From contig DS990600.1 of NCBI GenBank assembly GCA_000155715.1, positions 149,775 to 192,589 of the forward strand: 42,815 nucleotides of DNA, in the 5' to 3' direction. This stretch comes from a gamma proteobacterium HTCC5015. GTDB taxonomy: Bacteria > Pseudomonadota > Gammaproteobacteria > HTCC5015. Position 1 is the first letter of the stretch; the number at the start of each line of letters is the position of its first letter. Below, in pieces: positions 24,343 through 32,334 of this stretch. The notes beneath the pieces are model-generated. The model searched no databases, was not told the DNA's origin, and saw only the letters and a program-made list of their open reading frames with translations. The position numbers were made by a program, and so were the translations under genes.

Positions 24343-24921
24343 TTATGGCCGTACGGGGCTAATAACCTCTGTAGCGGTTGAGCCACCATTAGTTTGGTTA
24401 CTTCCGGTACCAGTAAGCGCATCTAGAGCAGCATTTAGGTTCTGCCGTGTAAACGGAGTGGAGCTCGGCGTACTAGAAGGCACATTACTAAGGCCTTGTG
24501 CTAAATCATTGCCGCTATTGAGCGTCGTAACATCGAGGCCAAAGTTTTCAATAAGCAAATCCACATAGGCCTGAGAGTCCGCGCTCTCGCGCTCAGATGC
24601 ACTTAAACCGTCCTCCATGCCCAGCGCTTGAACTAATATGCGGGCGATATCGCCAGAGTCCGCAGGCGCGGATGCATCCCATCCACCTTTTGGCGAAATG
24701 CCTCTCTGAGCAAGTAGCTGCATTGCCGTTGCCTCAGTAAGAGAAGCTTCTACCGTAAGACCTAAACGGCTAGCAATTATCACCGCAGTTTGGCCCTGAG
24801 TCAGCCCTGCGTTCTCGCTGGGCGAATTCGTTCCTTCTTGAGCTTGAGCGCCAGACACAAGCGCCGATAAAAAAACAAAGGCAAGCAGCATAAAGCTTTT
24901 GGGGGCTTTTATAGCATTCAT
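24343..24921 (-). CDS. Small secreted protein of unknown function
   Basis: From the ATG at 24921 this is a 192-residue protein with a Sec signal peptide, cleaved probably after AQA (about residue 27). The mature part is acidic and Ser/Thr/Asn-rich. It contains SENAGLTQGQTAVIIASRLGLT, an ATAMQLLAQRGISPKGGWD stretch and a low-complexity SSTPSSTPF linker near the end. The pattern of short helices with GW-D spacing faintly resembles S-layer-homology modules, but I would not assign it. AAGG lies upstream of the chosen start. It stands alone between non-coding stretches. Confidence 0.65.
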   Translation of the reverse strand: MNAIKAPKSFMLLAFVFLSALVSGAQAQEGTNSPSENAGLTQGQTAVIIASRLGLTVEASLTEATAMQLLAQRGISPKGGWDASAPADSGDIARILVQALGMEDGLSASERESADSQAYVDLLIENFGLDVTTLNSGNDLAQGLSNVPSSTPSSTPFTRQNLNAALDALTGTGSNQTNGGSTATEVISPVRP

Positions 24922-25319
24922 AGAAAGACCTTTTTTAAAATTGTTGAAGTGCAAACATGAGAGCAATACAAGCCCACAGGCTTGAAATTATGAGATAGAC
25001 AGATTTTTTGCGCAATAAAAATTGGAAAACCCAATATGCTGTTATATCAGCGCGCCTAAATCGCGGTTTAGATATCTCATCCGGCATCAGAGATGCCGTA
25101 TCCTTCATTATTGCGTAGGTGTGTCAATTGAAGAGTGGAGTCCTCTCCCGAAATGGGAGAGGGGAACTTTGGTTGGTTTCGGGTAGCTGCGTTGCGACTT
25201 TCAGAATAACGCCCACCGTCATCGCGAGGAGGCTCTAGCCGACGCGGCGATCTACGGAGCGGCTCCTGCAGATTGCTTCGCTACGCTCGCAATGACGACA
25301 AAGGCAGGATGACGGGCCG
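24922..25319. repeat. Intergenic stretch with two dispersed palindromic repeats
   Basis: No gene is visible here. CCTCTCCCGAAATGGGAGAGG (25142-25162) is a CTCTCCC-type palindrome related to the repeats that flank the DUF559 gene. At 25217-25299 a CGTCATCGCGAGGAGG...GCTCGCAATGACG inverted pair with an inner GCGATCT/AGATTGC element matches the first half of the 15-kb composite repeat. It lies just past the cmoB stop. The left part, 24922-25080, is AT-rich and may hold the promoter of the secreted-protein gene. Confidence 0.75.
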
Positions 25320-26345
25320 TTATTTGGGGGTGCGAGCGATGACGCTGGCTCGGCGGGGGGCGGGGTGGCCTTCAATGGTTTTGCTGTGATCGTTAGGGTC
25401 GAGGAAGTTTTCCAGCGATTGAAAGGTCATCCACTCGGTGGCGCGCTGTTCTTCGATGGTGGTGTCGCTGACATCCACGGTTTCAATCTCGGTAAAGCCG
25501 ACACGTTTGAGCCAGTGCTCCAGCGCTGCCACCGAGGGCAAGCACCAGACGTTGCGCATCTGCGCGTAGCGATCCTCGGGAACGAGAACGGTGTGCTGAT
25601 CGCCCTCCACGACCAGCGTTTCCAGCAGCAGTTGTCCGCCGGGGCGGAGTTTGCGCTTGAGTTCGATCAAATGGTCGAAGGGTGAGCGGCGATGGTAGAG
25701 CACGCCCATGGAGAGCACGGTGTCGAACAGCGGCAAATCCAGCGGCAGCTGCTCTAGCCCCAAAGGCAAAATATGAAAATCGGGGTGTTGCGGCACAAAT
25801 CGGCGTAGGGCGGCGTAGTGAATGAGAAAACGCGGGCTAGGGTCGACACCCAGTACCCATTGGGCGCCCGCGCCGAGCATGCGCAAGGCGTAGTAGCCAT
25901 TGCCACAACCCACATCCAGTACGCGCTTGTTGTGCAAATCTAAATGCGGTTCAACCCGCGCCCACTTCCAGTTGGAGCGCCACTCGCTGTCGAGATCGAT
26001 GCCGAATATTTCGAAGGGGCCTTTGCGCCAGGGTTTTATATTGAGTAGACCTTGGCGAATGGCGGCTCGCTGTTCATCGCTAACATCATCCGCGCGACCA
26101 ATGCGCACCGCTTCGGCACTAAAATCGCAATCGCTAGCCACAACCTGAGGCATGGCGTGAACACTTTGCCACCACTGGGGCAAGTCGCCCCAGCGCTGGG
26201 GCTGACACGCGCGATGCGTAAACTCGGGCAACCCGCTTAGCCAAGGCTCTAGCCACTTGTCTTCCACACTGTTTCTGAGCAGTGCATCGAGTTTTTCAAA
26301 ATCGACGAGACCGGCGAGTGAGGGTTCATCTACGCCCTTAGCCAC
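25320..26345 (-). CDS. cmoB: tRNA U34 carboxymethyltransferase
   Basis: This 341-residue protein has the CmoB-specific N-terminal region with PWRKGPFEIFG (about residues 105-115) and EWRSNWKW. A methyltransferase core follows, with SAM loop RVLDVGCGNGYYALRML (141-157), then VDPSPRFL and VLSMGVLYHRRSPFDHL. It moves the carboxymethyl group from carboxy-SAM onto 5-hydroxyuridine at tRNA position 34, widening wobble decoding. The start is GTG at 26345 and overlaps the cmoA stop by 8 bases, so translation is coupled. The length is close to the E. coli enzyme (323). Confidence 0.95.
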   Translation of the reverse strand: MAKGVDEPSLAGLVDFEKLDALLRNSVEDKWLEPWLSGLPEFTHRACQPQRWGDLPQWWQSVHAMPQVVASDCDFSAEAVRIGRADDVSDEQRAAIRQGLLNIKPWRKGPFEIFGIDLDSEWRSNWKWARVEPHLDLHNKRVLDVGCGNGYYALRMLGAGAQWVLGVDPSPRFLIHYAALRRFVPQHPDFHILPLGLEQLPLDLPLFDTVLSMGVLYHRRSPFDHLIELKRKLRPGGQLLLETLVVEGDQHTVLVPEDRYAQMRNVWCLPSVAALEHWLKRVGFTEIETVDVSDTTIEEQRATEWMTFQSLENFLDPNDHSKTIEGHPAPRRASVIARTPK

Positions 26346-27078
26346 GCGCGGACTCCGCGGATTTCACTGCGACGATGGAGGCAAAATTCAGGCATTGAAA
26401 CCACACGTCAACAGAACCAAAACCAGCCTGCTTCATACGCTGGCGATGGGTGCTGAGGCTTTCGGGAATCAACACTTTATCGAGTGCACTGCGCTTGCCC
26501 GCAATTTCCATATCGCTGTAGCCCTGCGCCTTTTTAAAACCGTGGTGCAAGTCGATGTAGAGCTCGTCTAAGTGGGGGTCTTCAAAACGCAGCTTTTCCG
26601 ACAGCACCAAAATACCACCGGGAACAAGGCCATCGTAAATGCGCTGAATCACCGCAGCGCGCTGTTCGGGGGGTAAAAACTGCAAGGTGAAATTGAGCAC
26701 CACCATGGAGGCGTTTTCGATGGCGGTCTCGGCGACGTCGCCGAGCAATACGGCCACGGGCACTTCGGCGTCGTCTTCCAATACCGCCGCTTTGCACTGC
26801 TCGACCATGGCGGGCGAGTTGTCCACCGCGACAATGGCGACATCGCTGTGTTCAATGTGGTGGCGCATCGCGAAACTCGACGCCCCCAGTGAACAACCGA
26901 GGTCGTAACAGCGCGTGCCCGCTTGTACATAGCGCGCCGCCAGCATACCGATCATCTTAATAATGGTAGGGTAGCCAGGCACCGAGCGTTTAATCATATC
27001 GGGAAACACCTCGACGACTTTCTCGTCAAAGGTGAAATCGACAATCTCATCGCCGTTTTGATAAAGCGTATCTTTCAT
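26338..27078 (-). CDS. cmoA: Carboxy-SAM synthase
   Basis: From the ATG at 27078 this is 246 residues, the usual CmoA length. It has FTFDEKVVEVFPDMIKRSVPGYPTII at about residues 15-40, the SAM loop CYDLGCSLGASSFAMR (57-72) and LNFTLQFLPPEQR. CmoA makes carboxy-S-adenosylmethionine from SAM and prephenate for CmoB, encoded immediately downstream. A longer frame to 27219 reads into repeat DNA and is rejected. Confidence 0.95.
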   Translation of the reverse strand: MKDTLYQNGDEIVDFTFDEKVVEVFPDMIKRSVPGYPTIIKMIGMLAARYVQAGTRCYDLGCSLGASSFAMRHHIEHSDVAIVAVDNSPAMVEQCKAAVLEDDAEVPVAVLLGDVAETAIENASMVVLNFTLQFLPPEQRAAVIQRIYDGLVPGGILVLSEKLRFEDPHLDELYIDLHHGFKKAQGYSDMEIAGKRSALDKVLIPESLSTHRQRMKQAGFGSVDVWFQCLNFASIVAVKSAESARG

Positions 27079-27200
27079 GGGGCGTAGTGTATCGGATTTG
27101 GGTGGTTGGCCACAGAGGCGCGGTGGGGGCGAGTCATTGACACCGAAGGCGCCACCGTCATCCTGAACTTGATTCTGGATCTCCCAAACCCTGCCACTGT

Positions 27201-27319
27201 TATGAAGATTCCAAATCAAGTTTGGAATGACGGGGCTGGCTATAAAGGTTCCGAATCAAATTTGGAATGACGGGGCTGACTATGAAGATTCCGAGTCAAA
27301 TTTGGAATGACGGCTAAAT
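27201..27319. repeat. Three tandem 40-bp repeats
   Basis: Copies begin at 27201, 27241 and 27281 with an exact 40-bp period. Each has the form TAT(G/A)AAG(A/G)TTCC(A/G)A(A/G)TCAA(A/G)TTTGGAATGACGG and contains the partial palindrome TTCC...GGAA. Single copies occur at 4801 and 15131. The unit resembles many short intergenic repeats and shows no CRISPR-like variable spacers. Confidence 0.88.
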
Positions 27320-27389
27320 TGTCGCTGCAAGACATAGGCGAAGCCTCCGCTCCTGCTCACACCCCTTACCTATAATCCCTGCGGGTAAA

Positions 27390-27567
27390 GCCATCTGCTC
27401 ATCGAACTCACCAACAGATTGCCGCGTCGGCTGCGCGTCCTCGCAATGACCGTTATTCCTCCCTCCTCAGAAATACTCGTCATTCCCGCGCAGGCGGGAA
27501 TCTAGCGTCTTTGAGTGAGTGGGGCAGTAAAACCACTAGGCTCCCGCCTGCGCGGTAGCGACGGTGG
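27390..27567. repeat. Inverted copy of the 15-kb composite repeat
   Basis: The reverse complement of 27390-27450 matches the GTCATTGCGAGG...CAATCTG module of the 15-kb repeat. The stretch 27478-27567 matches its second module with the CGCGCAGGCGGGA palindromes around AGCGTCTTTGAGTGAG. Only a short linker separates them. The rest of the gap between cmoA and prpF (27079-27756) shows no gene. Confidence 0.82.
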
Positions 27568-27756
27568 AGGTGTGGGAGCGACGGAGTGACGGACAGGATG
27601 ACCGTGAGGGCGCAGCATAAAGGTGCCTTTATGCCCTTGGGTGCTCGGCCCGAGGGCGGGCCTCTTACAACAAAACGCACGCCTACAACCCGAAAGCAGC
27701 CCTGTGGGAGGGTCGCCGTCGGCCCGACCTAGTAGCTGTCCACATTCATTAACTAG

Positions 27757-28938
27757 CTACAGGAAACTATCGCCGGGCACGCGGATGTGGCCTTCCATCA
27801 AAACCCGCGCACTGCGGCTCATGCTGGCCTTTACGGCCTGCCACTGACCATCGACTGATTTGGCTTCCGCGCCGACGCGCAATGTGCCCGACGGGTGGCC
27901 AAAACGCACATCGGTTCGCTCGCCACCGCCAGCGGCCTCGCTCACTAAAGTGCCGGGCACAGCAGCGGCAATGGCAATCGCCACAGCGGCCGTGCCCATC
28001 ATGGCGTGGTGTAGCTTACCCATCGACATGGCGCGCACCAGTAGGTCGATATCGTCGGCCGACACCGCTTTCCCGCTGGATGCCGTATAGGCGGTGGGCT
28101 TGGCTACCCAAGCCACCTTAGGCGTATGCTGGCGATCGGCGGCCTCGCTGACATCTTCAATCAATCCCATTTTAAGGGCGCCATAGGCGCGAATGGTTTC
28201 CAGCTTTTCTAGGGCTTGGGGGTCGTTATTGATGTCGTCTTGTAGCTCGGTGCCCGTGTAGCCGATGTCTTCGGCATTAACGAATACCGTGGGAATGCCC
28301 GCGTTGATCATCGTCGCGTTTAGCGTGCCCACGCCGGGCACTTCTAAATCGTCGACCAACTGCCCCGTGGGAAACATCGAGCCCTTGGCATCGGCGGGGT
28401 CCATAAAATCGACTTGTACTTCGGCGGCGGGAAAGGTCACGCCATCGAGTTCAAAGTCGCCCGTTTCCTGCACTTCACCGCGCGTTATTGGCACGTGAGC
28501 GACAATGGTTTTTTGGATATTGACCTGCCAGATGCGAATTTCTGCGATGCCGTCTTCGGGAATGCGATCGGCATCGACCAACCCGTTTGAAATCGCGAAC
28601 GATCCCACGGCAGCGGTTAAATTGCCGCAGTTACCACTCCAGTCAATAAAGGGTTTGTCGATAGACACCTGCCCAAACAAGTAATCCACATCGTGGTCGG
28701 CCTGTTCACTTTTTGACAGAATCACTGTTTTACTGGTGCTAGAAGTCGCTCCGCCCATGCCATCGGTGTGCTTGCCATAGGGGTCGGGGCTGCCAATGAC
28801 TCGCAGCAGCAGTTTGTCTCGGCTTTCACCGGGCTGCTGCGCCGCCTCGGGCAAATCGTCTAGACGAAAAAAAACGCCCTTGCTCGTGCCGCCGCGCATG
28901 TACGTGGCGGGAATTTTAATCTGTGGTGCGTGGCTCAT
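27757..28938 (-). CDS. prpF: 2-methylaconitate cis-trans isomerase
   Basis: This 393-residue protein matches PrpF throughout: YMRGGTSKGVFF (13-24), the SSTSKTVIL segment with K70, and WSGNCGNL with C104, corresponding to the catalytic Lys and Cys of the Shewanella enzyme. Later it has FVNAEDIGYTG and MGKLHHAMMGT. It isomerises trans-2-methylaconitate to the cis form after AcnD in the 2-methylcitrate cycle for propionyl-CoA. It belongs to the run prpC-acnD-prpF on the minus strand but is separated from acnD by the DUF559 unit. In many relatives prpF follows acnD closely. Confidence 0.95.
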   Translation of the reverse strand: MSHAPQIKIPATYMRGGTSKGVFFRLDDLPEAAQQPGESRDKLLLRVIGSPDPYGKHTDGMGGATSSTSKTVILSKSEQADHDVDYLFGQVSIDKPFIDWSGNCGNLTAAVGSFAISNGLVDADRIPEDGIAEIRIWQVNIQKTIVAHVPITRGEVQETGDFELDGVTFPAAEVQVDFMDPADAKGSMFPTGQLVDDLEVPGVGTLNATMINAGIPTVFVNAEDIGYTGTELQDDINNDPQALEKLETIRAYGALKMGLIEDVSEAADRQHTPKVAWVAKPTAYTASSGKAVSADDIDLLVRAMSMGKLHHAMMGTAAVAIAIAAAVPGTLVSEAAGGGERTDVRFGHPSGTLRVGAEAKSVDGQWQAVKASMSRSARVLMEGHIRVPGDSFL

Positions 28939-28985
28939 GCTATTTTCCTATGGCTTGTTGCCGCTGAATATCGTGTTGCTTTGAT

Positions 28986-29100
28986 CACCCTCTCCCCCAA
29001 CCCCTCTCCCGTAAAGGGAGAGGGGAGCTATGGATTCCGCCCTGTGCAGGAAGTCGTCTTTTTCATCTTAACTAGCCCCTCTCCCCTCGCGGGAGAGGGG
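28986..29100. repeat. Direct repeat, copy 1, carrying the 3' end of the DUF559 gene
   Basis: This 115-bp block runs from CACCCTCTCCCCCAACCCC to CTCGCGGGAGAGGGG. It contains the palindrome CTCTCCCGTAAAGGGAGAG and the marker TGTGCAGGAAGTCGTCTTTTTCA. It is shared with copy 2 at 29508-29632. The last part of the DUF559 frame and its stop at 29028 lie inside it. Confidence 0.9.
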
Positions 29101-29450
29101 TTGGGGAGAGGGGGGGGTTCTGAAGTTACGGCTTTTAACACAACTTCCAATACCCCTTGGGTATTCTCAAATACCTCATTGTTCCAAAAGCGCAATACTC
29201 GAAAGCCTTGCTTCCGTAACCAAGCATCGCGCCGTTGATCTTTTTTACTGCCTAAATGCTGCGAGCCATCTAATTCGATAATGACTCTCGTGCCCAAATG
29301 CATAAAATCGACAATGTATGGCCCAATCGGTTGTTGGCGGCGGAACTTACTGCCATTGAGCCGATGTGCCCTAAGATGCCGCCATAATTTTCGCTCGGCA
29401 TCCGTCATGTTTTTTCGCAATGATTTTGCGAAGCTTATGCGGTCATCCAT
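29028..29450 (-). CDS. DUF559 (Vsr-like) endonuclease-domain protein
   Basis: This 140-residue protein has the DUF559 layout: AKSLRKNMTDAERKLWRHLRA at the N-terminus, FRRQQPIGPYIVDFMHLGTRVIIELDGSQH (about 37-66), RDAWLRKQGFRVLRFWNNEVF, then ends. The D...E-x-D core resembles the Vsr/restriction-endonuclease fold, so DNA nicking or cleavage is plausible. The last ~30 residues (PPPLPNPSPARGEG and beyond) are read from repeat copy 1. The gene sits between acnD and prpF on the same strand and has 115-125 bp direct repeats on both sides. Such repeat-derived tails are common in this family as I recall it. Whether the gene moves its own unit is unknown. Confidence 0.88.
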   Translation of the reverse strand: MDDRISFAKSLRKNMTDAERKLWRHLRAHRLNGSKFRRQQPIGPYIVDFMHLGTRVIIELDGSQHLGSKKDQRRDAWLRKQGFRVLRFWNNEVFENTQGVLEVVLKAVTSEPPPLPNPSPARGEGLVKMKKTTSCTGRNP

Positions 29451-29507
29451 TACCTGCTCCTATTTCTAGTCAGCTAGCTGATTGAATACTCTCTCCAGTT
29501 GATTGGG

Positions 29508-29632
29508 CACCCTCTCCCCCAACCCCTCTCCCGTAAAGGGAGAGGGGGCTATTGATGCCGTCCTGTGCAAAAAGTCGTCTTTTTCACCTTAACTCGCCCC
29601 TCGCTACGCGCCCCCGCCTCGCGGGAGAGGGG
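29508..29632. repeat. Direct repeat, copy 2, abutting the acnD stop
   Basis: This 125-bp block matches copy 1 (28986-29100), with several mismatches and about 10 extra bases (around TACGCGCCCC). It ends exactly at the base before the acnD stop codon. With copy 1 it brackets a unit of about 522 bp that holds the DUF559 gene. Confidence 0.88.
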
Positions 29633-32221
29633 CTATGCCGCCGACTCCATAAACTCTTTGGCGAATTTTTGCAGAATGCCGCCATTGGCGTAGACGGAGA
29701 CTTCCTCGGCGGTGTCGAGACGGCAGATCACGGGGACGCGTTCGACTTCGCCATTTTGGCGCGTGACAATCAGCGTGAGCGAAGCGCCGGGGGCGGGTTC
29801 GCCTTCTACATCGTAGATTTCTGTGCCGTCGAGCGCCAAAGTGTTGCGCGTTGTGCCCTCTTCAAACTGCAACGGCATTACGCCCATACCAATCAAATTG
29901 GTACGGTGGATGCGCTCAAAGCCTTCGGCAACGATAGCTTCGACACCCGCCAGTGCCACGCCTTTGGCCGCCCAATCGCGAGAGGAGCCCTGACCGTAGT
30001 CGGCGCCGGCAATAATAATCAGCGGCTGCTTGCGCTCCATGTAGGTTTCAATCGCCTCCCACATGCGCATCTGCTCGCCCTCGGGTTCCACGCGAGCCAA
30101 TGAGCCTTGCACCACATTGCCATCGGCGTCTTTGACCATCTCGTTGAACAACTTGGGGTTGGCCAAAGTCGCGCGTTGGGCCGTTAGGTGGTCGCCGCGG
30201 TGCGTGGCGTAGGAGTTGAAGTCCTCTTCGGGCAAGCCCATTTTGTCGAGATAGGCGCCTGCGGCACTGTCTAGCAAAATCGCGTTAGACGGCGACAAGT
30301 GGTCGGTCGTGATGTTGTCGGGCAGTATTGCCAACGGCCGCATGCCCGTTAGCTCGCGCTGCTTGGCCATGTTGCCTTCCCAGTAGGGAGGGCGGCGGAT
30401 ATAAGTCGACATGGGACGCCAGTCGTAGAGTGGACTCTTAGCCGCAATCGCCTTTTTAAGGTCGAACATGGGGTCGTAGACTTCGCGGAACTGCTCTGGC
30501 TTGACCGAGGCCTTAACGATCTCATCGATCTCTTCATCACTGGGCCAGATATCTTTGAGAGTAATCGGCTCGCCGTTCTCATCGTGCCCGAGCACATCCT
30601 TTTCGATATCAAAGCGAATCGTACCCGCAATGGCGTAGGCAACGACCAGCGGCGGCGAAGCCAAAAACGCCTGTTTGGCGTAGGGATGGATGCGACCGTC
30701 AAAGTTGCGGTTGCCAGAGAGCACAGCTGTGGCGTAGAGATCGCGGTCGATCACCTCTTTTTGAATCTCGGGATCCAGTGCACCCGACATGCCGTTGCAG
30801 GTGGTGCAGGCAAAGGCGACCACATCAAAGCCGAGCGTTTGAAGCTCGGGCAACAGCCCTGCTTCTTCGAGGTACATTTTGACCGTTTTGGAGCCAGGCG
30901 CGAGCGAGGATTTAACCCAGGGCTTGCGAATGAGGCCTAGCTTATTGGCGTTGCGTGCGATCAGGCCCGCCGCAATCATATTGCGCGGGTTGCTGGTGTT
31001 GGTGCAGCTGGTGATCGCCGCGATAATCACGGCGCCATCGGGCATTTCTCCCGGCGTTTCCTCCCAAGTCTTGGCGACACCGCGGTCTTGCAAGTCCGAT
31101 ACAGGCAGCAGCGCGTGAGGGTTGGAGGGGCCCGCAAGATTGCGCCCCACTTGCGACAAATCAAAGTGCAGTACGCGCTCGTATTCGGCGCTTTCTAAGT
31201 CAGAAGCCCACAGGCCGCTCTCTTTGGCAAAGCGCTCCACTAAGGCCACTTGCTCGTCGTCGCGCCCCGTCAGCTTGAGATAGTCCAGCGTTTGGTCGTC
31301 GATAAAGAACATGCCCGCTGTAGCACCGTACTCGGGCGTCATATTGGCAATCGTGGCGCGGTCGCCCACTGATAGGCTGTTGGCACCCTCGCCGAAAAAC
31401 TCCAAATAGGCTCCCACCACGCGCTCTTGGCGGAGGAACTCGGTGAGCGCCAAGACTAAATCCGTGCCAGTAATGCCCGGCTTGAGCTGTCCGCTCAGCT
31501 CCACGCCGACAATATCGGGCAAGCGCATCATTGAGGGGTTGCCCAACATGACGTTCTCGGCCTCGAGGCCACCGACGCCGACGGAAATCACCCCCAGTGC
31601 ATCGACCATGGGCGTGTGGCTGTCGGTGCCGACGCAAGTATCGGGAAAGGCCACGCCCTCGCGCACCTGTACCACAGGCGACATCTTCTCCAAGTTAATT
31701 TGGTGCATGATGCCGTTGCCGGGAGGGATCACATCGACATTATCAAAGGCCGTTTTAGTCCAGTTAATAAAGTGAAAGCGATCTTCATTGCGACGCTCTT
31801 CCACCGCGCGGTTTTTCTCAAAGGCATTTTCTTCAAAGCCCGGGTGTTCGACCGCCAGCGAGTGATCGACAATCAACTGCGTGGGAACCACGGGATTAAC
31901 CTTGGAGGGGTCGCCGCCCTTTTCGGCAATAGCGTCGCGCAGGCCGGCCAAATCCACCAGTGCCGTCTGCCCCAAAATGTCGTGGCAGACGACGCGGGCG
32001 GGATACCAGGGAAAGTCCAAATCGCGTTTGCGCTCGATCAGTTGCTTCAGCGAGTCGCTTAGTGCAGCCGGATCGCAGCGGCGCACTAGCTGCTCGGCGA
32101 GAATGCGCGAGGTGTAGGGTAGCTTTTCGTAGGCGCCCGCCTCGATGTCATTGACTGCGGCGCGCGTATCGAAGTACTCCAAGTCGGTCCCGGCGAGGGA
32201 CTTTTTATAATCTGTATTCAT
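29633..32221 (-). CDS. acnD: Fe/S-dependent 2-methylisocitrate dehydratase
   Basis: This 862-residue protein is an aconitase-superfamily enzyme. Cluster-binding cysteines are C406 (SCTNTSNP) and C472/C475 (ACTTCNG). Other marks are DSHTPMVDALG near 200, IAGADYGQGSSRDWAAKG in the swivelling domain and the ending FAKEFMESAA. Length and the flanking prpC and prpF genes indicate AcnD, which dehydrates 2-methylcitrate to trans-2-methylaconitate in the cytoplasm. The activity needs PrpF, also encoded here. A 113-base gap separates it from prpC. Confidence 0.95.
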   Translation of the reverse strand: MNTDYKKSLAGTDLEYFDTRAAVNDIEAGAYEKLPYTSRILAEQLVRRCDPAALSDSLKQLIERKRDLDFPWYPARVVCHDILGQTALVDLAGLRDAIAEKGGDPSKVNPVVPTQLIVDHSLAVEHPGFEENAFEKNRAVEERRNEDRFHFINWTKTAFDNVDVIPPGNGIMHQINLEKMSPVVQVREGVAFPDTCVGTDSHTPMVDALGVISVGVGGLEAENVMLGNPSMMRLPDIVGVELSGQLKPGITGTDLVLALTEFLRQERVVGAYLEFFGEGANSLSVGDRATIANMTPEYGATAGMFFIDDQTLDYLKLTGRDDEQVALVERFAKESGLWASDLESAEYERVLHFDLSQVGRNLAGPSNPHALLPVSDLQDRGVAKTWEETPGEMPDGAVIIAAITSCTNTSNPRNMIAAGLIARNANKLGLIRKPWVKSSLAPGSKTVKMYLEEAGLLPELQTLGFDVVAFACTTCNGMSGALDPEIQKEVIDRDLYATAVLSGNRNFDGRIHPYAKQAFLASPPLVVAYAIAGTIRFDIEKDVLGHDENGEPITLKDIWPSDEEIDEIVKASVKPEQFREVYDPMFDLKKAIAAKSPLYDWRPMSTYIRRPPYWEGNMAKQRELTGMRPLAILPDNITTDHLSPSNAILLDSAAGAYLDKMGLPEEDFNSYATHRGDHLTAQRATLANPKLFNEMVKDADGNVVQGSLARVEPEGEQMRMWEAIETYMERKQPLIIIAGADYGQGSSRDWAAKGVALAGVEAIVAEGFERIHRTNLIGMGVMPLQFEEGTTRNTLALDGTEIYDVEGEPAPGASLTLIVTRQNGEVERVPVICRLDTAEEVSVYANGGILQKFAKEFMESAA

Positions 32222-32334
32222 GCCTGTGGCTCTTGTGTTGTGTGGTGTTATTTCTCTCTTCCCGCCCCCTCCACCCAGTGTCTATGAATGGAGAGGCGTC
32301 GCTGCGGGAAGCGATAAAAAGGCGATCCGGCGTT

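Noticed and set aside
27201-27319. Possible CRISPR-like array
   Set aside because: The units are contiguous 40-bp tandem copies without distinct spacers, and no cas genes are near.
29552-30103. Plus-strand open frame of 183 codons
   Set aside because: It is antisense to the 3' end of acnD, whose cysteines and length are fully conserved.
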